From assembly GCA_002150815.3 (NCBI GenBank), contig NDFF03000228.1, forward strand, positions 62,001 to 126,000: DNA of 64,000 nucleotides, given 5' to 3'. The notes beneath the pieces are model-generated. The model was not told where the DNA came from and searched no databases. It saw only the letters and a list, made by a program, of their open reading frames with translations. The position numbers and the translations under genes were made by a program. The stretch comes from Grammothele lineata. Lineage: Eukaryota; Basidiomycota; Agaricomycetes; Polyporales; Polyporaceae. This document shows positions 12,198 through 23,058 of the stretch, piece after piece (position 1 is the first letter of the stretch; each line of letters opens with the position of its first letter).

Positions 12198-13935
12198 TCC
12201 CAAAGAGAGTGTGCGACCGGACTTGATGTAGGCAACGGCGGCAACCAAAGCGTCTTGGGATTCTTGAAGAATTTGAGGTAACATGTGATGATAACTCGAT
12301 GTCTAGTTACAGCTCATTGTATGAACATAACGCTTGTACTTATACGGCGCGCTCAAGCTTATCTGGCCTACTCCTATATCTATGCCCTCACCAACGAGGA
12401 GTCAACAGCCCGATCTAGTCTGAAGGCCTGTCGCGCGTTCCCGAGATTCCTCCGGCTTAGTAAGTACTTGAGTTTTCGTTCGTAAGGTTCTGTGCATCTG
12501 AGCGAGTAGGCACTTGGTAGGCACTCATGTTGAGGAACAGCCTTTTGTCTCCACAACCGCTGGATGTATCGGATCCGATAGTGCCTTTCGGCCGTAGTAC
12601 CACTGTCCCTGTGACGTAGCCACAAGCCGTGCAATGTTCAGCAAACTTTGTGGAGAGCGTATCGGGTGCACAGGTGAGTATACAGAACCCCATTGGCTGG
12701 CTACAAGCCTTGCTTCTCCCCGGTGACGGAGTCGGTCGACAATGGCAGTTATGATTTCAGCATCAACACATGATGCACCGTAACAAGTTGAGGCACTGTC
12801 GTAAGCCGAGAAGGCCAACAGAACATTAAAGGGAAGCGAGCTTTCCTGGATGCGTTATATGTTTAGACTTCGATCGAAATCCTTCTTGAATCTTTCTTTG
12901 GTTGCTGGCAGATACGCGGCGCTCCGGGCCTGCTGGAGGGCGGCGGCAAACAACCTGTGGAAAACATCACGAAATCTTGGTCAGCTATCGAACTTTGCTT
13001 GTGCGGCAGTGGTGATTCATCACAAGCGGCCGTTACTCCGTAAATATCCTCCACTCAAGTGGTCGCCGTCGGCATCTTCGACAGCCTGAGCGCTGACTCG
13101 GAATCGTGCTGAGGCCCGCACCGAACTTGCCCACTGCGGCTGGACAACATCCATCGATGACGTAAGTATCCAAAGATTTAGATCCCACGTGGTTGGGTCA
13201 CCCGAGACTGGTCGTAGGAGTTGCAGTGCCACTGCTGAGCGCTGAGCCGCGACTTGCGCTTGACTTGCGCGCTACTATTGATGACCGCTGCTCACCCTGA
13301 TTAACAATGCCGACCTACAGTACGTCTCGAAGAGTTTTCCACTACTCACCAGTCTGAAGTTGTCCCTGACTCGCTTACTGAGTACTTTCGGAACCTCTGC
13401 CCTAGGCTATGCATCAGCGCCGCAATACTCAGCCTGAGCGTTACGGACCACTAACTCCATTTGAACTTCGCACTATTCTCGAGCATTTCAATACTTGAAA
13501 ATCGGATGGTCATTGAGATGTAGTTCAAACCTTCTCCAGAGTCCTCTCTTCTGCGGTGCTCAGTCCCGGGGCGCATCAACAGTTCGATGGCTCGTGTCAG
13601 AGTCCCGGCGGCTTTCAGCCACTTGAAAGTGGCGCGCCTGGACGCTTCTGGTTGAACACTATCATGGCCGCACGTCGGCCCTTAGATCGGTGAACCGTAG
13701 CTCAAGCAGTGAGCATTGATCTTTTTGCTCTACTCAACGTATCACCTTGTGCTTCCTTCTCGGCTGCTTCCTAAAGGACGTGTCCCATCGTGATTCTTGC
13801 CGTCGGATCTATCATCGCATTCAGTTTTGGATCGCCACTTGCTCAGTTTGGGGTCAACGTAGTAGGAATCACCCACCGGAGTCTACTCGGCCTCTCAGGA
13901 TGTAAATAGGGCTTGGGATCCTACGCGCCGATTAC
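12198..13935. other. Intergenic, possible unrecognised minus-strand exons
   Basis: About 1.7 kb with several open minus-strand stretches (12457-12818 and 12860-13232), including an acceptor-led segment reading LFAAALQQARSAAYLPATKE near 12950. I could not assign a family or join them convincingly. From about 13523 the sequence belongs to the tandem duplication shared with 17371 onward, which is the upstream flank of DUF6534 gene 3. Confidence 0.4.
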
Positions 13936-13941
13936 TTATAC
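13936..13941 (+). promoter_or_regulatory. TATA-like element of DUF6534 gene 3
   Basis: TTATAC about 50 nt upstream of the ATG at 13987; the matching site in the tandem copy is at 17843. Confidence 0.35.
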
Positions 13942-13986
13942 CCGTTGCTTTCTGGGTGATCATCCACTCATCGAATCGACAGAGCT

Positions 13987-16215
13987 ATGGCATCCTCGAT
14001 GGCGAATGTCTCAGCATCCAACCCAGCTGTATCTCCAGGAGTACCACCTGTACCCTCGCTCCCATCCCTTAACAACACTATGGGAGCGATGCTTATCGGG
14101 ACATTCCTCGGTATAATGTGAGAACTCCGCGTCCTTGACCGTTGCATAGGCTTATATCCACTGCAGGCAGTATGGATGGACAGTCAACCAGTGCTACAAA
14201 TATTTCAGAGCATATCCCAATGACAGGCGACTTATGAGAATCTTGGCGAGTGCTCGCTCTGGCTGCGATCGTTATTTCGTCATTCATTGACTCCATCCTT
14301 CAGGTTGTAGTTGTTCTGTTGGTAATCTATTCTCGTACAATCATTCGACAAACTCACGATTATCCCTCAGGATATTGGAGACCATTCACAGCATTGTAGT
14401 GATGAATATATGGTGACTGACCGCCGGTCAATGTCTTCGACGTATAATCTTCTTACTCGCCTCACTCTAGCTATTTCGCTCTCGTGACAAGCTACTTTGA
14501 TCCCGCGGCACTTCTTCATGGAACATGGTGCGTTCAGTCATTGTGAGAAAGATTCTTCGCTTTAACACGTGGAAACTACCTGCAGGTCACTTGAGGTAAT
14601 ATTAGCTTGTATCAGGGACCACTCAATGAAACTCACGACTTTTTCCCTGCTTAGAGTCTAGGAATCACGACGGTGAGTTCTACGTACAATGTATCGTTGA
14701 AATCGACTCAAACAACCTTCTGCAACAGGGAGCCGTGATATTCGCATCAGAACTGTGAGCTCCAACAACACCCTGCCGGATCTCTTTCCCTGACCTTGAA
14801 TTAGATTCTTCATGCACCGCGCATACTCGTGTAAGCGCTTTTCGCACGTTGCAAAACGCGGCTGACAAGCAGAAGTTGGGAAGCAATTCCGCCCTGTCGT
14901 GGCGATATCGGTAAGCTTTCATGATGACCGTTAACTCATTGTCTTTCGTACTGATCGGAAGTGCTAGGGGATACTCATCTGCGTCGAGTTCGGTATGCTG
15001 AGCACCCTCGTACTAATAATACAATCTCATCAGAATGTTCTTGCCTACAGGATTTTCCATCGGTGAGCAGATAGCTCCATACTATCGTTTCCGTGCGCTC
15101 ACCACGCACGCTTAAGCTGCAAGTGCTATTCCGTACGTCCAATATCCCACCCGTGATCTAGCTTAAGTATTCTCATGCTCGTCTTGCTTCAGAATTCGCG
15201 ACCCTAGTACGGAAACCTCGAATGGAACGTCTATCGGAGTAAGTCGGTACTCATGTCCAGCTTGGAACGGTGGATCCCATAACAACGCTTGTAGTGGCTC
15301 GACTCCGCCGGCACAGGCACCTCGACGGCCGCAGACATTCTGCTTACGATTGTCTTGACTATTTCTCTTCATCGGAGCCGGTCCGGGCTGAAACGGTATG
15401 CGGCGCAGACGTCGTGCTAGTGTCACCAATGAACTAATGCGGTTGTACGTAGATCCGACTCTCTCATCGACTTGTTGATTCTATATGCTATAACTACTGG
15501 TAAGCAGCCGGAGTGGAGCGGTGCCGGAATGTTTGCTGACATTGACGGCTATATAGGAGCGTTGACAAGGTATGCTTTGTGAATCCTTGACACCAACCCT
15601 CTAATCAGAGTTTCTTCTTGGTGTACAGTATCGTCAACGTCTTCTCCTTCGTCTTCGTGAGTGCACCATACTAGTCCTCTGTCACTTGGCTTACTCGTCC
15701 ATCCGTGTTGTTCTAGGCTATTGTAGAACCACACAACCTCATCTATGCCGCCTTCTCGATCGTCGCAACCAAATGTACGTCATCAGAATGGCTCATCCTC
15801 TGAGCTTAGAAGCCCGCTCGGATCTAATTTGTCCTCTCTTCAGTGTACGCAAACTCTATGATGGCAGCGTACGTCTTTGTCGAAACCGCTCTTTTCGGCG
15901 CATCCGCACTCATGAACCATCTCAGGCTCAACACCCGCGGGGCGTTCGCGGGGAGGCTCGACAACACGGTTCAGCTCGGCGGCCCTGCGCCCCCTATCTC
16001 GACTCTGCAATTCATTGGATCTGTGTCGGGCCAAACGACCACAGGAAACGTCCTCCCCGTACGCGTTATCTGTAGTGCACGTAACGTGTTCCTGAGAGAC
16101 TTACCCGGGTTTTCTATAGATACCCGTGGGAGCATCCGATCCCGCTACGAACTCGGTCGACAGTACAGGAGCAGACGAGGGGTCCATAAGGGAGAAGGGC
16201 GAGAATGCCGTGTAA
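13987..16215 (+). CDS. DUF6534 multi-TM protein, gene 3 (tandem copy)
   Basis: Exon 1 starts MASSMANVSASNP and ends in NNTMGAMLIGTFLGIM. Exon 2 reads QYGWTVNQCYKYFRAYPND and ends at a GC dinucleotide (GCGAGT) where gene 4 has GT, so a GC-AG intron must be assumed. Further exons give VVVVL (14 nt), ILETIHSIVVMNIW, YFALVTSYFDPAALLHGTW, the 10-nt exon 14586-14595, SLGITT, FFMHRAYS and FGKQFRPVVAIS. The DUF6534 domain gives LDSAGTGTSTAADILLTIVL, SLIDLLILYAITTG, IVNVFSFVF, EPHNLIYAAFSIVATK and YANSMMAA. The last two exons encode a polar tail ending KGENAV with stop 16213-16215. Reading frames are open in every exon compared with gene 4, so it may be functional if the GC donor is used. Confidence 0.8.
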
Positions 16216-16555
16216 AAACGCAGGAAATTTCAGTTCGATATGCGGGGGGTTTCGGTTATCCAACCACGGCATCAGAGCTTTAAAATGTATCTATTGGAGC
16301 TCACGCCGGAGTCCGCTGGCCCAACATCACGAGCGCAACCTATTGCGTAAATTTAGCTGCTTCGACAACCGTGGATCAGTATCGAGCATACTTGCATGCC
16401 CTACAGTAACGTGCAGAACTCCCTCCTTGACACAGTCAGACCCATAGCCCAGGCACAAGTATCCTAGTGTCTAGTAAATCTGCTCAACCATTCTAGTAGT
16501 AGACTTAAATCGTACCCGTCATAGTATCATCCGGGCTGTGCCTTCATCCTCGGTA

Positions 16556-17290
16556 CTAGCGGGTGGCCTCACGGAACTGAACCACATCACAAAACGTGCA
16601 AAAATCAGTGCAATTGTGTATCCTGTTATTTCCGGCGCGTCTGAGGAGTCCGCGCGCCTTCGGAATAGACTGGGGACGGAGGAAGAAGTGAGACAGTAGG
16701 ATGGACTCTCTAGGGCTCCTTGTCACCAGCGGATGACAGCCTCGTGAGAGTCCTGATGCGGTACGCGGCACTGCGCCGGGGATGCAACTAGTTTATGAAG
16801 GTAGAAGGAAACGAAATTGCTTCGAGATTCGTGAGACTTCCTGGGGTGAGCTACGCTCGCGAGCCGTGTCGGAATCCAGATAGCAGTCTAGGTGGGTGTA
16901 TACACTCACACTAACTCCCACCAATGCGGCGACGTCTGATAGCGCAATAATCGAGCTGCACATGCCCGCGTTGTGCGCGTGTGTTGCAATTGGGCGTCGT
17001 AGCCTGGATCGTGGCAACTGGAAAAAGCGCGTATCGAACAAGTCCCAGCAGGAGCGCTGAAACCTCCGATAACGTAAGCACTGGAATATTGAAATCCCAC
17101 GTGGCCTCACTGGTCTTGGCAGCGCTGCTTCCGAGTCCACGACGCCCATTCATATTCTCGGAAATGTTCTCTCTATCACTTCCATGCCAGTCTAGACCTC
17201 TCCTCTGATGCTCGTCCACTCAACCTCTGTCCCGCCAGCAACGCTGTCCACCAGCAGATCAGCTTCTCAGTGACCACTCAGACATCTCTG
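16556..17290 (-). pseudogene. Truncated DUF6533 3' fragment
   Basis: Lies convergent and downstream of DUF6534 gene 3, exactly where gene 4 has a fuller DUF6533 gene. Matching pieces are IIALSDVAALVGV (compare IIALNVVALVV in the fuller copy), a diverged SEVSALLLGL block, and the C-terminal exon FFLRPQSIPKARGLLRRAG, stopping at 16556. A possible trace of the preceding TM exon (ADLLVD) ends near 17250. The N-terminal two thirds, including the YDY…EVxxxW core, are missing because the next duplication unit begins here. Best read as a relic created by the duplication breakpoint; it could still be transcribed antisense to gene 3's 3' end. Confidence 0.65.
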
Positions 17291-17842
17291 GGTGAGACAG
17301 CGGTAGTAACACCCTATGCATTATCCGAGCGTTCCTTGAATGCAAGAATAGCCCGGATTCATTGAGTATGGTTCAAAGCTTTCCCAAAGGCCTCTCTTCT
17401 GTGGTTCCCCGAATCCGACTCGGGGTGCATCGGCAGTACGATGCCCCGTGTGAGAGTCGCGGCGGCTTTCAATTGTGTGGAGAAGGCTAACAAGTACTAG
17501 GTTCCTGCGTCTTCCTACGCGGTCCTTGATGGCATTGCCGGAACCTCCCCGAACCCCCGATGTGCTCGGCTGCTTCTGACCATGATGGCCGTACGTCTGC
17601 CCTGGGTTGTTGAGCTTTAACTGAAGTAATGAGCCTCAATCGTTCGCTTTACAGCCCATAGCCTCATGGTTTGCCTCCTGAAAAGAAGCGTCTCATCATG
17701 ACTCTTGCCGTCGGATCTGTCATCGTACTCAGTTCAGGATCACCGCTTGCTCAGTTTGGAATCAACACGATAGCCATTGCTTAGTATAGCCCACTCGACC
17801 TCTCGGGATATGCATAGGGTTTGGAGCTCTGTAGAACGAACA

Positions 17843-17848
17843 TTTATA
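17843..17848 (+). promoter_or_regulatory. TATA-like element of DUF6534 gene 4
   Basis: TTTATA about 50 nt upstream of the ATG at 17895, equivalent to the site before gene 3. Confidence 0.4.
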
Positions 17849-17894
17849 CCCTCTCCTATCTCGAGGAGCAGCCACTCCTCGAATCGACAGAGCT

Positions 17895-20157
17895 ATGGCC
17901 TCTCCTATGGCGAACGTCTCAGCTTCCAGCCCAGCTGCGTCTCCAGGAATACCTCCTGTACCCTCACTCCCGTCTCTCAACAATACTATGGGAGCGATGC
18001 TTATCGGGACTTTCCTCGGTATAATGTGAGCATGCCAATCCTTTCTTGATTGTGACATAGGCTTATGTGCGTTGGTGTACCAGGCAGTATGGCTGGACGG
18101 TCAACCAGTGCTACAAATATTTCAGAGCATATCCCAACGACAGGCTACCCATGAGAGTCTTGGTGACTACTCGCTTTCTCTGTGTCCGTCATTTGGTCGT
18201 TAATCGACTCTACGCTTTAGGTCACGATTGTTCTGTAAGGGTTCCATCCTCGCACTGCTATTACATATACTCAAGGTTACCTTTTAGGATACTGGAGACC
18301 ATTCACAGCATCGTAGTGATGAACATATGGTGAGACACGCATGTGAATGCCTTCCACGTGTATGATTCAGAATCCTTACATATCTCGCCTTAGTTATTTC
18401 GCTCTCGTAACAAGCTACTTCGATCCTGCGGCTCTTCTTCACGGGACATGGTGCGTCCAGTCAATGTGAGGGAAATTCCTCGATTTTAAGGCATAGAAAC
18501 TACCTACAGGTCGCTGGAGGTAGGCATATCCACATATCATCCATGAATATTCAACGGACTTTCCCTCCCCTTCTATTCAGAGCCTCGGGATCACAACGGT
18601 GAATTTTACGTTCAATATATTGAGAAATCTACTGAACAAGCGTTCACAGGGAGCCGTGATATTTGCGTCGGAAATGTGAGTTTTCACGATGATGTTCAAA
18701 TCCCCCTTTCGCTGACATTGAATCAGATTCTTCATGCATCGCGCATACTCGTGTAAGTCCCTTCATATCGTTACAGAATGCGGCTGACAAGGAGAAGTTG
18801 GGAAGGAATTTCGTCCTATCGTGGCAATATCGGTAAGCCTTCATGAAGACTAGTACCCCGTTGTCATTCGTACCGATCAAGAATGATAGGGGATACTCAT
18901 CTGCGTCGAGTTCGGTACGCTACAAACCATTCTCTCCCTGGTATGTTCTCATCCGAGCATTCCCGCCTGTAGGCCTTTCAATTGGTGAGTAGAAACCGTT
19001 CCCGCTCATTTTCGTGCGCTCACCGTGTTTGCTTTAGCTGCGAGTGTGATTCCGTACGCTCTCCATGCTGCATTCTACGGGATGGCCTAGATTTGCTCAC
19101 GCGCATATCGTGTTGCAGCATTCGCGATCCTAGCACGGAGACCTCGAATGGAACGTCTCTCGGGGTACGCCAGCCTTGCTCGTCTCCAGCTGGAAACGAC
19201 AGTGCTCACCGCAAGGCTTGTAGTGGCTCGACTCCGCCGGCACGGGCACGTCGACGGCCGCGGACATACTGCTCACGATCGTCTTGACGTTCTCTCTTCA
19301 CCGGAGCCGGTCTGGGTTGAAACGGTATACAGTCTAGGCGTATCGCACCAGTGGGCATGGCGAACTAACTTCGTCGGTCGTACTAGGTCCGACTCTCTTA
19401 TCGACTTGCTGATTCTATATGCCATCACCACCGGTACGTCGTCCGAGCGGAGAGGTGCAGGATTCTCTTCTAATGTTGACCACTTTCAGGAGCTTTAACA
19501 AGGTATGTTTCCGTGAATGTTGAGCATCAGCCTCTTCATTCAAGTTTCTTCTTGACGTGCAGTATCCTTAACGTCTTCTCCCTCATCTTCGTGAGTACAC
19601 GACACCACTTCGTTATCAGTGAGCTTTGTTGAATCGGCCCGTTCTAGGCCATTATAGAACCCCACAACCTCATCTACGCCGCCTTCTCGATCGTTGCAAC
19701 CAAACGTACGTCATCACAATGCGTGCCCCCATCCACGTCTCCGGACTGCGCTCATATCTGACACATATTTTACTTAGTATACGCAAATTCCATGATGGCC
19801 GCGTACGTCGCCGTACGCCGCTCTTTGCCGCGCACCCATGCTCATCGTCCATACCAGGCTCAACACTCGTGGGTCATTCGCGAGGCAGCTCAACGACTCT
19901 GTCCAGCTGGGCGGTCCCGCGCCCGCGGTCTCGACCCTGCAGTTTGTTGGGTCTGTCTCTGGTCAAACTACCACAGGAAACGCCCTCACCGTACGTGTTC
20001 ATTCGACTATACGCGCGTGCGATGTTTCTGAGAGGCTTACCCGGGGTCCTTTCAGACGTCTACGGTTAGAGCATCCGATCCCACCGCGAGCTCGGTCGAC
20101 AGTACGAAGGCAGGCGAGGAGTCGGCAACTTTTGAAAAGGGCGACAATGCTGTGTGA
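17895..20157 (+). CDS. DUF6534 multi-TM protein, gene 4 (tandem copy)
   Basis: Closest paralog of gene 3. Exon 1 (MASPMANVSASSPAASPG … NNTMGAMLIGTFLGIM) is followed by QYGWTVNQCYKYFRAYPND with a normal GT donor, VTIVL (14 nt), ILETIHSIVVMNIW, YFALVTSYFDPAALLHGTW, the 10-nt exon 18510-18519, SLGITT, GAVIFASEM, FFMHRAYS and FGKEFRPIVAIS. The DUF6534 domain reads LDSAGTGTSTAADILLTIVL, SLHRSRSGLKR, SLIDLLILYAITTG, ILNVFSLIF, EPHNLIYAAFSIVATK and YANSMMAA. The tail exon ends at an intron after GNALT, and the final exon encodes a Ser/Thr/Glu-rich end (…KGDNAV) with stop 20155-20157. Reading past that last donor gives a spurious longer ORF to 20272. Intact as far as I can see. Confidence 0.87.
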
Positions 20158-20456
20158 AACAGCGAAGTCCAGTTCACCCTGCGGATGGTTTTGGTTATCC
20201 ACGCATCGCACAAGAGCTTTGAAATGGATCGATTTGGAGCTCAGGTCGGATGTATGGCGTTTCTGGACGTAAGCCTACCCGTTTTGACAACCACGTATTA
20301 GTATCGGGCGCGGTTGCTTGCCCAGTAACGCGCAAAACACTCCCCTCGACATGACCAGGCACACAACGCAGATACGAAATGTTCTAGTATCTAAACGCTG
20401 TCCTTCCGTTCTGGCCGTAGTCCCAGTCTTGTATCGGACCACCTAGGCTCACTATA

Positions 20457-22170
20457 TCATCCTGCGCCTTCGCCCCCAGTACCGATGGATAGACTCGCCG
20501 AGCGGGACGACCCGATGACGCGCTCGAAGATCAGAGATGTCATACGCCCTGTTGCGCCCGGCGTGGTCGAGGACTCTACGCGCTCGGGGATAGACTGTAG
20601 ACGGAGGAGGAAGCGAGAGACCAAAATAGACTCTAGGCTGGCGACAGACAGTTTCGTGAGCGCACCGATGCGATACGAGACATGTCGCGGGGGACGCACT
20701 AGTTTGTGAAGAAGGATGCAAGAGATGCCACTTTGAAAGCCGTAGGAGTTTCTAGTGTGAGCTGCGCTCATGGGCGCTGTCAGAACCTGGAAAGCGGTCT
20801 AGGGTGGTCTGCGCGTGCACTCACCCTAGATACCACCAGTGCGACGACGTTCAACGCAATGATCGCGCTGCACGGGAATAGGTCAACGTTATCTGACGAG
20901 CGTCTTCCTAGCACTCGTGCTATATGTTGTAACGTACCCAAAGCATAATGTGCCTAAATGGGAGGATGTTGTTGAAACGACTAGATGAGATGACAAAGGT
21001 TTATTCTGCTGGAAGAGGGGAACTGACCATCCCATAGTAAAGCGCCGACCAACGTGCTGCTACGAAGGAGCTTAGCTTGCTTCCTCTGGCGGTACAAGGT
21101 GAACCAGATGCAAGCGAGGACGAGCAGGTTGGCAGCTATCCAGCCGATTTGGGACGCCAGGGAAACTGAGCCGCAGCGTAGATGCGTCAGTATAATATCA
21201 AATAAGTGAGGATCGCGCCGCACGTCTGCATCATACATGAGAACAACGTCAGCTTCACAATCGTCGCGTTTTTATGAGTGACTAACCTTCTATTCATCTC
21301 GAAAGAGAGAAGAGATGTGTTTATTGACGCACAACCGAAAAACGGGACAAAGGCGTCATGCGAACCGGCTATGAGCACAACCTAACCGGACTGGATGAGC
21401 AAGCAAGCTATGAATCGACGGAATACAACGCTCTCGTGAACATACCTCAGCAACAAATGGCATTAGGGACAGCAGGAAAGCGAGCGAGGCGGTGATGCGG
21501 CTTCGACTAAGCGCAAACGCAGCCAGTCCGTTGAACACTATTCGAGTCATTGACGTGTCGTGAAAAACACCCCAGAATCAAAGCACATACCCGTCCATGT
21601 TGTATACTGCAGGATCGTGAGCGCTGTTGTGAAGGAGATGTATTCTTCGCAGCTGCGAAGAACACAAGTCAGAAATTATTCGCAGCACTTCCTAGCTTTG
21701 TGCTTACTTCTGGCATACGATCGCACTACAGGTTAGCTATATCCTCGTTACTTTCTACACTGGAGCTTACAGAGTTGTTGTACTGGTTTCGGTGCCATAT
21801 CCGAGAAATGGCTAAGGTCAAGATAACGGCGCGGTTGGTTTCGAACAGGGCGAACGATCCGGTGAGCCTTCGTCGCTCCCAGAACGACGCCACTTCGTCC
21901 GGAATGGTAACAAGTTGTTCAAACACGAGGAGAGCTGAATAGGGGTTCTGGATAAGCTACCACTCGAGAAGCCGCCATGATACATTGTGGCTCACCTGCG
22001 ACAGCTACTTCGGTATAACCCCTGAATTGCCTGAGGCAAAGGTTGACGTTGGTGAACGTCCGACCCTCTTCTTCTATTCCGCTAATAGAATAAATCACTC
22101 ACTCTTGACTACACGAAACGATGAGGATGTCGGGGCTGGTAGTAATACCGGTGGCTGGGTGACATGACAT
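20457..22170 (-). CDS. DUF6533 multi-TM protein, gene 2
   Basis: DUF6533 family; convergent with DUF6534 gene 4 and divergent from gene 5. The core is clear: VAVAALLVFEQL joined to VTIPDEVASFW (Asp replaced by Glu in the YDY position), then LTGSFALFETNRAVILTLA, EEYISFTTALTILQYTTW, VFNGLAAFALSRSRITASLA, AFLLSLMPFVAE, GSHDAFVPFFGCASINTS, ANLLVLACIWFTLYRQRKQ, LVGALLWDG joined to TLCFGAIIALNVVALVV, and the C-terminal exon ILVSRFLLRLQSIPER running to stop 20457. The 5' end is weak: the exon holding EVAVA has no in-frame ATG. I propose a separate first exon at 22170 (MSCHPATGITTSPDILI), similar in length to that of DUF6533 gene 1, but the linking intron is not certain. If that exon is wrong the gene may lack a start. 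Confidence 0.7.
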
Positions 22171-22997
22171 ACCCACTGCCACCGAAGTGGGCAGCAACTT
22201 GAGGCTCGAGCGGCTAGATGTTTCAAGACGTGTGGGGCGTCGCTATGGGACACGCGTGGAGCATAGGCTAGAATTCGCCGCAGTGGCACTGGCAGAGATG
22301 AAATGAAGAGGCCGGAGAGATCGTCGCCTCAGACCTCTGCGGTTTGGATGTGGGTGGTCCGCAGGATTTTGAAGCGGTCGTAATCACCCTCCTCCTCCGA
22401 GTCTGCAGTGCGCGACTCTCGCAGTTCCGGTTGCGATGTCGGATCCGGCCCGGATTGCCGGGCCCGGCCCTCAAGTGGGCAGAACGATCGCGGCGGTGAT
22501 CAAAGCGGCTTCTTGCGCTCAATCCTAACTCGACGACTGGTTCATTCCGTTACGAAGTACCAGTTAACCTTATGTCTCGATGATGTCTTCTTAACCTCCG
22601 GCTCCCCGAAAGCGCCTAATTTTTCTCCGCTCTTACTCACTGCCTTTTTTTTTCAAATCCCGCTGGTGGGCCATGGGCCTGCAAGGCCGTAGAGACGTTC
22701 CTCCGGGAGGTCTTCGCCATCTGTGAAGTTCCTGGAGAGCACACGTCTCTATTTGTAGCCCTATTTGATGTTATCAGGCTCTGTGCGGAGCACAAGCAGA
22801 AAACTCCAACGCGGATTGGAACTTTCCTCAAAAGCAGATATGGCCCGGTACGCTGCCGAAGGATGGCTGAAGACGCGCGAAGTCGTGTCAAGGGAAGAGG
22901 TTAGTGGCGCCGGCACTTCATTCTGCGTTCCGTTTCATATGGTAGTATCATCCGCTCATCGGAAAGAAAGTCTACGTGTACTCACCCGCCTTCGCTG
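22171..22997. other. Divergent intergenic region
   Basis: Between DUF6533 gene 2 and DUF6534 gene 5, which point away from each other. Several short ORFs, none supported. It contains GC-rich sequence near 22430-22480 and a run of nine T near 22647. Confidence 0.45.
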
Positions 22998-23004
22998 TAT
23001 AACT
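22998..23004 (+). promoter_or_regulatory. TATA-like element of DUF6534 gene 5
   Basis: TATAACT about 55-60 nt before the ATG at 23059. Confidence 0.35.
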
Positions 23005-23058
23005 ACTATGCTCTCCTCGGACCCGTGGAGGACACTAGTCCCGTCAACCTCACCAAAC

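Larger units (their letters stand above)
13523..17290. repeat. Tandem segmental duplication, unit 1
   Basis: Diverged copy of the unit beginning at 17371. Both units start with a matching non-coding flank (shared CCTCTCTTCTG), carry a DUF6534 gene with nearly identical exon 1 (ATGs 3908 nt apart), and end with minus-strand DUF6533 sequence. In this unit the DUF6533 part is truncated. Boundaries are approximate because introns and flanks have diverged. Confidence 0.75.
17371..20960. repeat. Tandem segmental duplication, unit 2
   Basis: Second copy of the unit described at 13523. It contains DUF6534 gene 4 and the 3' part of the DUF6533 gene at 20457-22170. The end is placed where the similarity to the truncated fragment of unit 1 can no longer be followed. 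Confidence 0.7.

Noticed and set aside
12072..12284. Minus-strand ORF MLPQILQESQDALVAAV
   Set aside because: Antisense to the final exon of DUF6534 gene 2 (VISFEMLETATNK), whose counterpart in gene 5 is conserved on the plus strand.
20157..20272. Extended C-terminus of DUF6534 gene 4 to 20272
   Set aside because: Comparison with gene 3 shows an intron after GNALT/GNVLP. The spliced reading ends in the shared (E/D)NAV terminus at 20157.
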